A stretch of DNA of 64,000 nucleotides from Colias croceus (lineage: Eukaryota > Arthropoda > Insecta > Lepidoptera > Pieridae): the NCBI RefSeq assembly GCF_905220415.1, contig NC_059548.1, positions 7,194,501-7,258,500 of the forward strand, read 5' to 3'. This document shows, piece by piece, positions 39,201 through 50,138 of the stretch; the stretch's first letter is position 1, and each line of letters starts with the position of its first letter. The translations under genes were made by a program, and so were the position numbers. The notes below the pieces were generated by a model. That model was not told where the DNA came from, searched no databases, and worked only from the letters and a program-made list of their open reading frames with translations.

Positions 39201-42200
39201 TCGATCGTTCGCAAGAATGTGGCTTCTACATATAAATAAGGGATTACATTATCACATGAAACGTATTTGAATTCATTCATACACATTAATTGCATTCAGT
39301 AATATAAAACAGCCGATCAGCTGGTTCAAAGGGTCAGTGCAGGTGTCATTGACCCCATCAATCGATGGCGCTTCCCGTTCTGTATTGAATAACATTGACA
39401 GGCACATTATAATGCTAATGATGCGTTAATACTTGGATACCCATAGAATGATGGTTTAGTTCTCAAACTGTAAACAAACATTTAGCGTAGAGCAGAAATG
39501 TGTTAGTGTAATAGAATTAAATGCAGTATGGTATATCAATCAACACAAGTTAGCGTACGCTTGGAATAATCATAACGACAAACGGATCTGTATTAAGATA
39601 AAAAAAAAAAACTTTTGTTGATTTTAATGCTTCCTACTTATCTTTGTTTCAGATAAAATTTCACTGAATATAATTATTCGTATGAACTTACAATAATTTT
39701 TCTATCCACTATACGTTTGATAGAAGAAGTAGGGCTTTCTTGATCTTGCGTTAACATACTATCCACATATTCTTTAAAAATTCACTATATTATGAACTAT
39801 TTCATATAAATATGTATATGAAGTTTCGCCGTGGTCGGTCTGGTTCGATATCCTGATTTATAAGGACGAGGGCGCCGCCGACACTTGAAGCTCATGGGAC
39901 GAATAACTATTAATACAGGGACTCCACAGACATTCTAATGCTTTTATAGATATAACTAAACCCAATATTATCATATAGGTATCCTTGAAAGTGGAACAAA
40001 GAAACAATTAGTAATTTTTCAAGACGGTATGCGCCTTATCTTTATGAAGATGTAAGGCAGATGTTTGTTTGATAAGAATGATAAATAAGTATTTCAATAC
40101 TGCGCATCTTTTGAGTATACAGGAAAAAATTCTGTATTGTTCGGGAGACACAATAGGTAACATCATTTATGCAAATCGAAATTTTTCTTTAGAAGTCGAT
40201 TTATTATTCGGGAAGCAAAAGGAATTTCAATTATTATATTTCATGCAATCTCATAAAAATTATAAAAATTGTTGTTCTAGATAGCAAAAATACACATCTT
40301 TCCTTTTATATTCTCATGTATATTCTGAAAACTTTGAAGTAAAATTTGCTGTAAGGTTTTAGTAAACGAATATATAGAGCCATTTATTTTCATAGACATT
40401 TTGTTCTTAAAAATTCAATCTTACGATATACTTTACTTAGCTAGTTTACACTCAGTTCATGCATACTGTTGGGATACTGTTGTTCTCTTGCGATTCGTTT
40501 GTCACAACAAAAAGGCTTGTCACAATGTGGCTGTCACGTATGGCTGTGCTAGTCATTTTTAATTAGTGGCGGCAAGGGAAACACATTAGAGGGGTTGTTG
40601 CCCCAAGATGAGTGACGTAGACGCCCTTAACATTAGCTATTGTGTGGGCTTATTTAGTACTAATGGTATATGTAGGAAAAACAATGGACAAACTTATTAT
40701 GAAGTGGTGCGGTAGAGTTATTGTTTATGGTTTTAAAATTATTATAATGTAAGTACCTAGTGTACAATATGGTATATCTGCCTATACTAGAATCACTGAA
40801 TAAACAGAACGACGATATAGATCTTTAGAATAGCAACATTTAATTTAATTACCATCTTGACTTCTCCTGCATATTTTAATTACATATCATATTGTACATA
40901 ATATTCGAGACCACATAAAGGTATTTTTATACGTACATATTAATTTTATAAAAAATATATAATATACTTAATGACCGTAAAGTTCATGGCTACATCCGAC
41001 AACAGATGGTTTAGACCATTAATGTTTGATCTTTACCCCCATTCGCCACACAGCTGATCCGGGACTAACATCACACTAAATTTAGTTAATAATTTGTAAG
41101 CCATGCTCCCTCGCACAGAAAGTGGATGCTATTTCAAGATCTTAGGCCCGTGCCGTAGTCAAATAACTATAATTAGCCTTATGGGCACGAAGCAGTAAGA
41201 TAATAACAGTTGTTTATTATATTTAGGCTGGTGAGTTGATTGATTATGTTTTATATACTTACATATGTTTTAACTTTCGAGAATCGAGCGCGAATTAGGT
41301 CGCTTAGCATCTTCACAAAATATTTGTTTTACAGTGATACCATCGGTTTGATCTTACTTAATGCTCTCTTTATGAAAATGTATCTATATTTTATTCTTCA
41401 TATTATATTTCATAAACTTGCACTTAGATTAAAAACCTTAACGCATAAGGGCGCAGTTATAGGTAGGTACCTACTACTTTTTGCATTTATAAATCTCTTT
41501 CAATCTATATTTCAATCTTATATTTTAATTTTATCGACAAAATATTTAATTCAGATAAAAACAGAATTTAATTGCAATCTTAATATTATTTCGGATGAAT
41601 TGTAAGAAAAATAAATGATTGTCAAAGAAAAGTCCCGAGACATTTACGGCAATCTTCCGTCTTCCGTTAACTGGGCGGAACGATGACGCACCTAAATCTT
41701 TTGATCCAGCAACGACCCACTTTCATAGTTTTTAATTATATTAAATTATGTATATTAAAGTATATGACACGTGTTTATATTGGATTATAGTATGAGCTAA
41801 GCTAAAACAACGTTACAATATGATGGTTTGCATTGTGTAATAATTGTCAACCGATTGAAGGTTAGTGAATGAACATAATCCCTATTTTCAAATATTTTTA
41901 CTAATAGAGAACCTCTTTTTCGAGTAAGTATCTATTGTTTTTTTGCATTAATAAACATTGTATAGATTTTTATAAACAAAGGCCATATTTTTAAATTATC
42001 TTAGATCCGACTGCACTTGGACGTAAAGCTCTCTATAAAAGGGACTTCTGAAAAGTTAAGTAAATATTTGCCTTATGTAATTTTATTACTCATAAACTTT
42101 AAAACGCGATGTTGAAATAATCTTGACATTAAGCATGACCAATGAAAGAATGCAGTGTACACTTATAAGGCTACAAAAGTGCTTTCAAGCAGAAGAACCT

Positions 42201-44639
42201 CAATGCACTATTATAACTACCATAGACTATGTATATTTGTGCTGCCTTTAAAATATTCTGTTAAATATATTGTGTCCTGTCTCTACAGCCTACATTTTAC
42301 AGAAACTCTCTAAAATTAATTCAAACTTAAATACTGAAAACTTAACCAAAAAACCACACTTCGCCTCAACAGTTTATATTCTGCAAAGCAATGTTGAATT
42401 ATTTGATATAGATTTTTTTATTATTGACTGCACGAAAGATATATTTCAATGTAAAAATGCAATATTTCTAGCGAAGCCTAACGAACGAGTGCAGACATAG
42501 TAATGACCATGGCTTTATTTGGTAACATGCAAGAAAAACAAGTATTCCAAAGCAAATCGAACATAAAGAACATATTGTCGGTTATAGGTATATAAAATAA
42601 TTTTAAAGCTCTGTCATTTTTAAAAGCATAGCAAATAAAGAATGTTCAAATAATATAATTTTAGAATTTAAATAGGTACCGCATTTTTGCGTGACTCTAT
42701 CTCTTTAGAAACAAATTTAGTAAACATTTATATGTAACTTTTTAAAATAAAATTAAGCAGTCCTTACAGTTAGTGTAAGAAGGTGGTCTACTATAATTAA
42801 GCTATGTTTTTTTTTAGTCTTTATGACGTATCGGCAGGTGTCACGCGACTTCGTAATTTGTTCTCACTTTTATTAGCCCTAATAAAAGTGCTTGAACTTT
42901 TAAATTACTTTATTCAGCCATAAATGCGTCATAAATGCACGACTCGTTTTATGTATTTTTAAGCCAAAATTGTTGCGAATAGTCGTTAAATGAAATAAGT
43001 CTAACTACGACATTAAGCCATTTGTTCACAATTTTAATGACTCTACTCAAAGTTATTAAAAGATAATCTAAAGAGTTTTACCTTTATGATATTGCATTTG
43101 ATTTAAATTATAAGTCACTTATGTTATTTAAAAAAAAGACAGTAAAATAAATAGATGATGAATTATCAAGACAAAAATCTTCCGTAATATAATTTTAACT
43201 AAGTACTTCCTAAATCAGTAACAACGGCAGAGGGCACTGCATTTCTTAGAAGGCACGAGTTACTCATAATGCATTTTTAGCTTCACCTATTCTTCTTCTT
43301 CAAATCTGTTGTTTGTGTTATAAAGAAATGTATTAGACAGGATATTTGCCTGAGTCACCGGAACGTCGTTCCGAATTCCGTCCGGCCCGCACGTGCCCTC
43401 ACTAGACGTGATGTGAATATAAAATATTATTAATTATACATACAATAATTTGTAACGAATTGAACTAAATTATTTTATTGTGTTTTACTTTGTATTATCA
43501 TTAAGAATTCAAGTCGCGATTTCGATCCAGACAACAATTTTGGCGCAGCTTTTTACTGTATTTTTACACTTTCGCTTCTTATTGGCGATACAATGGGCTC
43601 GGCCAATTATGTCATTAGTGACATAATAATGTTTTAATTTAATATGTTGGACATGAAATTTTAATTATTTAATTTAAAATGTGGAAATAGCTTTTCCGTT
43701 AGGTACCTGTTTTAAAATTAAGTATTTACTTTAAGATGATGTATTGCAACACTAAAATGGACGTGACACAAAATTCAATTCATAAATAGAATGTAAAAAA
43801 TCATGTTACACTATGCGAATCGTTATAAAAACCTTGCGACAATTGTAGACGTTTTAAAGAAAGTAGATGGAACTAATCAACGCATATACATTATACAGTA
43901 TGCTTTTATGCTGAACTGTCTGTGTTATATTTAACCACCATACGGTTTCCGGTCTGAAGACGACTTGAATTGCATCGGACACTATAAATATATTAGCAGG
44001 AATTATTATGATTAACTTCCCTGTATATTTATAATAATACGATGATGAAACGCATAGTGCACTTGTCCGAAAACCAGGAGATTCCAATACACAAAACTAA
44101 GCAAATTAAACGAGATTAGAAATTAAATAGGATGTACTTTATACTTATGTGTTATATTGAATGCTGCTGAATAAAGAAAATATATACCTACACGAAATGT
44201 TAATCCAATTAAATGAGTTAATTACACAGACAGTTAATATAACAAGTTAATATTTGTTCCTACATATGTAAGTATAATGAGTAAATTTCAAGGAACAACG
44301 TTCGTTATCAACGTCTGCAATCTGCACTTGACAAACAATCATTAATAACAACAAATTTTAGGTCACTGAAATTCGATGAAAAATATGAACGTCTTTTCGT
44401 GGAACTGTTTAGTTTCAACTGCAATTCGGATTAAATATTTATTGTAGTATGGAATTAAATATAAAAGAGATAAGAATCATAGAGAAACAATATTTGGAAT
44501 AAGTGTAATTTCATTGAAACATTTCACAATGACGATCATTGCATTTCTGATAAAAAGTGAGCATATAATATGATGTCACAAGATAAAAAGTACACAAATC
44601 ACTTTTACCAAAACATACTATCGCAAAAATTGTGCACTA

Positions 44640-44920
44640 AGCGTTGAAAAACGTAAGTACTCTCGAACCCGCCGCGAACTAACTTAGCATTTGCATATTC
44701 AAAATGGTCCTGTGCGAATGATCCAATTGTGCAGTTTATTCCCTGTGGCAAACTCATGGCTACACGAACAATAACTTAAATGATTGAAACACGTCCAAAG
44801 CCACTTGTGCGTCACTCGTCTCTTAATGACTGACGCTCCAGGTACAAATTAATGCACACTCAACTCGCGCCAATTTGGAAATGCAAATTCTAGCTATTAA
44901 CGTTCAGCCTGTTTAAACTT
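44640..44920. promoter_or_regulatory. Candidate enhancer with two inverted octamer motifs
   Basis: A moderately GC-rich noncoding stretch holds a perfect POU/octamer site ATTTGCAT at 44689-44696 and its reverse ATGCAAAT at 44881-44888. Short sequence words rich in CG and TAAT lie between them. Composition and motif pairing resemble conserved noncoding elements, but conservation cannot be tested here. Confidence 0.25.
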
Positions 44921-45069
44921 CATACTGTGTAGTGTAGGAGATGGTGAGGGCACTTCAATTTTGTATTTTCTTTTATTTGGCTTATCGGTACGCGGTATAT
45001 GAATGTATTTATAAAATTAATGCAGGTGACCTCTGAAGACATTCTTACACGACTCTATTTTTATTTGAA

Positions 45070-45115
45070 AACTAGCTGTGCCCGCGACTTCGTCCGCGTG
45101 GAAGAAAATAATTAT
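45070..45115. mobile_element. Retroelement terminal fragment
   Basis: A short match to the common lepidopteran end ACTAGCTGTGCCCGCGACTT followed by CGTCCGCGTGG. The rest of the element is not recognisable downstream. Confidence 0.55.
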
Positions 45116-45834
45116 GTTAAACTCTCAAATAATTCTAACTATTAATTAACCTGACATTTAATTGCGATAAATCCGAATGTATTTTGTTTAAGGACGCTAT
45201 AACGTATTTTTACAAAAACACGCTGTTTTTCGGTACCATTTTAACTTAAAGCAATTACACGTGAGAACATAGTAATATCTTAATTTAAAGATAATATATT
45301 CAGCTCTACGTTCATCTTATAAAAATTGTACGACGTCATACAAAATTGTCGCTGAAATACGTTTTTTCCATCACAATAAACGCATAAAATGCAAAAAAAT
45401 GGGGTCTAAACCGGTACCATTTTAGGAAAATTAAGAGCCTAATCTATCTTCTTAACTATATCTTATTGAGGGATATATAGTCCTTTATATATGGTGTAAT
45501 TTTTATGAATCTAAATCAAAATTTTATTTCAATAATGAGCTAAATTAAAAATACTTGTCGATTTCTTCATACATTTTGTTCTCGCGGTTCGTCAGACCGC
45601 GCTCAGAAGCGCTCTTGGAAGGACGGGTGTATCGCTCCTCGTGCCAAAAATAAAAACGAAATAAAAAAGATTATTGTGCGTGCACTGTCTTTTTCGTGAT
45701 TTGAAATATTTGATACTTTTTATGAGTAAACTGTATAAGTTTCATATTCCAATTATTTGTAATTTAAAATTATGTTTTTAAAATTACCTTGCCTGAGATC
45801 CTCTTTTTTATGGGTTGTTGAATAGATTGGTGGG

Positions 45835-46660
45835 GTAAAACAATTCAAGATGGCGTCGATGAAAATTTGGCTTTTTTTCGTGATGGGTGTCATTTTCATA
45901 GTTTTTGGGGTAGCTATTACCGAATATGAGGTCAAAACTGAAATCCAAGATGGCGCCGACGAAAATTTTACATCTTTTCGTCATGGGTGTCATTTTCATG
46001 GTTTTTGGGGTAGCTCTAGCTATTAACGAATATGAGGTCAAAACTATAATCCAAGATGGCGCCGACAAAAATTTTACAACTTTTCGTCATGGGTGTCATT
46101 TTCATGGTTTTTGGGGTAGCTATTAACCAATATGAGGTCAAAACTGAAATCCAAGATGGCGCCGACGAAAATTTTACATCTTTTCGTCATGGGTGTCATT
46201 TTCATGGTTTTTGGGGTAGCTATTAACGAATATGAGGTCAAAACTATAATCCAAGATGGCGCCGACAAAAATTTTACATCTTTTCGTCATGGGTGTCATT
46301 TTCATGGTTTTTGGGGTAGCTATTAACCAATATGAGGTCAAAACTGAAATCCAAGATGGCGCCGACGAAAATTTTACATCTTTTCGTCATGGGTGTCATT
46401 TTCATGGTTTTTGGGGTAGCTATTATCGAATATGAGGTCAAAACTATAATCCAAGATGGCGCCGACGAAAAATTTGACATCTTTTCATCATGGGTGTCAT
46501 TTTCATGGTTTTTGGGATAGCTATTAACGAATATGAGGTCAAAACTATAATCCAAGATGGCGCTGACGAAAATTTGACATTTTTCGTGATGGGTGTCATT
46601 TTCATGGTTTTTGGGGTAGCTATTAACGAATATGAGGTCAAAACTAAAATCCAAGATGGT
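45835..46660 (+). repeat. Minisatellite array, 100-bp unit, about 8 copies
   Basis: Tandem units each contain GAGGTCAAAACT, ATCCAAGATGGCGCCGAC, CATGGGTGTCATTTTCATGG and TTTTTGGGGTAGCTATTA. The GTCAAAACT anchor recurs at 45931, 46037, 46137, 46237, 46337, 46437, 46538 and 46637, giving periods of 106, 100, 100, 100, 100, 101 and 99. The first copy (from about 45835) is the most diverged. Long open frames appear on both strands, but they come from the repeat and differ between phases, since 100 is not a multiple of three. Confidence 0.95.
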
Positions 46661-47083
46661 CGTCGAATTTCAAGATCGCGTCATGGTAATACTGTCGCGT
46701 TATGGAGCAAGGCGGCGATTTTGGTATCTATGAATCTCGCCAAAGAAGTTTCACTCCTGACACGTTTTCTCGGCACACACGTTCTTTTTTATTTTATTCT
46801 CTTCGTTTAAATGTTTTAGATAAACTTTATTTTAAATAAAGTTTAGCGAATATATTTAAAGAATATATTTAAAGTTACTAATATCTGTCAGAATATTAAC
46901 ATGATTGCCACAGAGTTGCGTTTTATATTAAATTTCTAAATATGCATTTCAATGTTCTTTAAAAATTTTTTTTTTAAGACTTTCTACAAAACTGTGGTTG
47001 TTAACGTTTTTGTTATTTTATTTAAGTTTACTTTAAAGGAGTAAGAAAAATATACCTAATTATCGACGGTTACATTGGGGATT
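46661..47083. other. Spacer between the inverted minisatellite arrays
   Basis: Unique sequence that starts with a CG-containing stretch (GATCGCGTCATGG to about 46780) and then becomes AT-rich. It holds a 25-nt hairpin with 12-bp arms (TAAACTTTATTT, 46821-46845). No convincing open frame is present, so no transposase is encoded. Confidence 0.6.
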
Positions 47084-47717
47084 TGGTAATAGCTGTCTCA
47101 AAAACCTTGAAAATGACACCCATGCCGAAAAGATGTAAAGTTTCGTCGACACCATCTTGGATTTTAGTTTTGACCTCATATTGGTTAATAGATACCCCAA
47201 TAACCATGCAAATGACACCCGTGACGAAATGATGTAAAATTTTCGTCGGCGCCATCTTCGATTTTAGTTTTGACCTCATATTGGTTAATAGCTACCCCAA
47301 AAACCATGAAAATGACACCCATGTCGAAAAGATGTAAAATTTTCGTCGGCGCCATCTTGGATTTTAGTTTTGACCTCATATTCGTTAATAGCTACCCCGA
47401 TAACCATGAAAATGACACCCATGAAGAAAATATATAAAATTTTTGTCGGCGCCATCTTGGATTTTAGTTTTGACCTCATATTGGTTAATAGCTACCCCAA
47501 AAACCATGAAAATGACACCCGTGACGAAATGATGTCAAATTGTCGTCGGCGCCATTTTGGATTTTAGATTTGACCTCATATTGATTAATACTTATTTAAT
47601 AGCTACTCCAACTCCTTGAAAATGACACCCATGACGAAAAGATTTCAAATTTTGGTCGGTGCCATCTTGGATTTTAGTTTTGACCTCATATTGGTTAATA
47701 GCTACCCCAAAAACCAC
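47084..47717 (-). repeat. Second minisatellite array, same unit, opposite orientation, about 6 copies
   Basis: The units are the reverse complement of those at 45.8-46.7 kb. The anchor TGACCTCATA recurs at 47171, 47271, 47371, 47471, 47571 and 47681, giving period 100 and one of 110 through a 10-bp insertion (TACTTATTTA region). Together with the first array it forms an inverted pair around a 424-bp nonrepetitive spacer. Confidence 0.95.
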
Positions 47718-47718
47718 C

Positions 47719-47734
47719 CACATTTGCAAATGTG
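47719..47734. repeat. Perfect 16-bp palindrome at the array edge
   Basis: CACATTTGCAAATGTG directly follows the last unit of the second array. It includes an octamer-like ATTTGCAAAT core. Confidence 0.6.
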
Positions 47735-48558
47735 TTTGCTACTTAGGAAAAGTTCATATTTAAAGATATACGTAATGTGAATGTGTGGTAACGAATTTAA
47801 TTTATTTCATTCCGACTGTTTCTCGGAATAACATACATTTACTAAGAATTGCTTACAATGCCGGGTTATATTGCCGGTAACATATAATATTATGTATGAT
47901 AATAATTCTTAAAAAAGTATTTTATACATTTCTTAAAAAGCTTCGATATTGTATACAATAATACAATTCATATTCAAATTGTTGTAAAATAGTCACACTT
48001 TTTTAAGTTGGTTGAATACACTAAAATACTTATAAGGATCGTACCTACTAATAATAGTAACAAAATGAATTTTTAAAGTTCCCAGTAATCTTCTGGAATC
48101 AATTTCAATAAAAATATAAAAAAAAATAATATCAAGTATGAAGATGGTCTATAAAATGGAATGCGCTATGTTTACGTGAGCGCGATGTTCCCGCGAACCA
48201 CGTGGCGACGTTAGATACCTAAATTTGAGTAACGCAGATTTGTGACAGCGTCCTTAATAAAAATGACAAATGAATAGTGGGTTGTACGCACAGAGAGCTC
48301 TCGGATAGTTGTAATAATGATTTGAATTTGGGTCAATGACGATGACCCAGTACCTACTGTAGCACGAATAACATTTTTGCAATGTTTTATTATTTTTTGT
48401 CAACGTCATTACTGTACAAAAATTTTATTCCACGAACGAATTAAAATGAAAAGATATTTATTATCGAAATGGAATACAAATAAATAAAATGGAAGGTAAA
48501 ATATATTATTGTAACTGTGAAATAAAATATATTGGCTTATTTTCGACAAGATTCTACA

Positions 48559-48631
48559 GCCCGGCTAGCTCAGTCGGTAGAGCATGAGACTCTTAATCTC
48601 AGGGTCGTGGGTTCGAGCCCCACGTTGGGCG
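48559..48631 (+). tRNA. tRNA-Lys (anticodon CTT)
   Basis: A complete 73-nt cloverleaf. The acceptor GCCCGGC pairs with GTTGGGC through two G-T wobbles. The D arm is GCTC/GAGC. The anticodon stem TGAGA/TCTCA encloses loop CTCTTAA with anticodon CTT, and the T arm is GTGGG/CCCAC around TTCGAGC. The discriminator base is G and there is no intron. Pol III boxes A and B are intact, and six T at 48639-48644 form the terminator. It decodes AAG. It lies inside the inferred MMP intron on the opposite strand, so Pol III and Pol II transcription would converge here. Confidence 0.97.
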
Positions 48632-48638
48632 AAATCAC

Positions 48639-48644
48639 TTTTTT
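48639..48644 (+). terminator. Pol III terminator of tRNA-Lys(CTT)
   Basis: A run of six T begins eight bases after the tRNA 3' end, the usual Pol III stop signal. Confidence 0.85.
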
Positions 48645-49895
48645 ATACCAACACGTTTAATTTACATTTTACAAAAATACTTTTCATACAGTTTCTTTTA
48701 AATATTTCTATTTGATGTAGTAAGACTTAAATTGATATTAAGTATGGATTGCACTATGCGACGTAATTATACGTACAATACATTTTTATCATAACACAAA
48801 CAAATCCATATATTATTACGATTGGACCACCATTGCAGTATTTATGAACAATTTTAAGTTTGTTGAGAAATCTGAGCCTTTTATATATTTTTAATTCATG
48901 ATTTCTTTAAATGTAGAGCATTGTTTCCAATTTAATAAATGCGTGTTAGCGATTATTATGCAATAAAATTCATGTTAATTTAAAAGTGGTTTTGCCTTTT
49001 TAAAAACATAATAAAAGTTAAAAAAATGTCATAATAAAAGTGCAAAAATGGGTTTGTTCCGACTTCCAACACGTAAAATGTTATATATACTTATAAGAGT
49101 AAGCATATTATGTATTAGAATATTTTTCAAAAAGTCGTTAAATTTTTTATTAATGAACATAAATACATGGAGTTAATAACGGATTAATTTTACCATTAAT
49201 TATAATTTATAATCTACTCGTACAATGGAACAGTATGGCCATTCACACGTCTTGTAGAGATAAGACAACTTACGTAATATTTGTTGTAGATATGCTCTAG
49301 AGTGCTGATTCCATAACATTTGCTTGCAGTATTTTTACAATTAACAAGGTTAAACTAACATCTATATCATACCCTTTCTATATATCTCACATGACAATTA
49401 TATAAAATTTATTGTCAAGTATTATTTATATAAATGGCCTCACATATTTCTTGCGAGATAGAAATCATATTTATTTCAAATTATTTTTTGCACGTACGCT
49501 GGTTTTATCGTATTAACTCGCGATATATTTTTCAATAAATAAGGTTCAAATAATAATATTATCTGAAGCCATAATCCAGTTATGTATGTAATTAAATTTC
49601 ATATTGTAAATATTGTTTTCACAGAATTCGATAATAAATAACAATATGTTCTGCATTAGGATTTATTATTATCAATGAAAACCATAACCATAATCCATAT
49701 CTTTAAATAATAAGAATTGATTCTATATAATGATTTGTTCTTTAGAGGAAGGTTGAAGCAAGCACTTTCTAGTTCAATTAATGTTCCATTAAAGAGTGTC
49801 CTTTCAATTAAAATCACTTCATTCACAATTGTTATTGCTTGTTATAAATTAATTGGGTAGTGCTCAAAAAGGTCAATATTATAGAGCATTATTAC

Positions 49896-50138
49896 TTCCA
49901 TACTAATATTATAAATGCGAAAGTAACTCTGTCTGTCTGTCTGTCTGTTACTCAATCACGCCTAAACTACTGAACCAATTTCCATGAAATTTGGTATGGA
50001 GATATTTTGATACCGGAGAAAGGACATAGGCTACTTTTTATCCCGGGAAAATGACGCAATCCCGGAAATCCCACGGGAACGGGAACTATGCGGGTTTTTC
50101 TTTGACTGCGCGGGCGAAGCCGCGGGCGGAAACCTAGT
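49896..50138 (+). mobile_element. SINE-like retroelement copy, well preserved
   Basis: It starts TTCCATACTAATATTATAAA, has (CTGT)n at about 49930-49948, contains CTACTGAACCAATTTCCATG and GACATAGGCTACTTTTTATC, and ends GGGCGAAGCCGCGGGCGG then CTAGTT. This is the most complete copy of the group in the window. Confidence 0.75.

Larger units (their letters stand above)
36251..45834. other. Intron sequence between 36.3 and 45.8 kb
   Basis: AT-rich. It includes the candidate enhancer at 44.6-44.9 kb, CG-rich patches at 43360-43410 and 45580-45650, and plus-strand open frames at 40069-40284, 41246-41605 and 42270-42500 that have no recognised domain. An exon-like stretch at 38511-38566 is discussed under findings. 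Confidence 0.4.

Noticed and set aside
41246..41605. 120-codon hydrophobic plus-strand frame as a membrane protein gene
   Set aside because: T-rich second codon positions make hydrophobic frames common in AT-rich DNA. About one such length is expected by chance in the window, and no family motif is seen.
45926..46810. Open frames of 60-126 codons on both strands over the first minisatellite (MRSKLKSKMAPTKIL-type peptides)
   Set aside because: They are readings of the 100-bp repeat in its three phases. They occur on both strands and in both arrays and have no independent coding signal.
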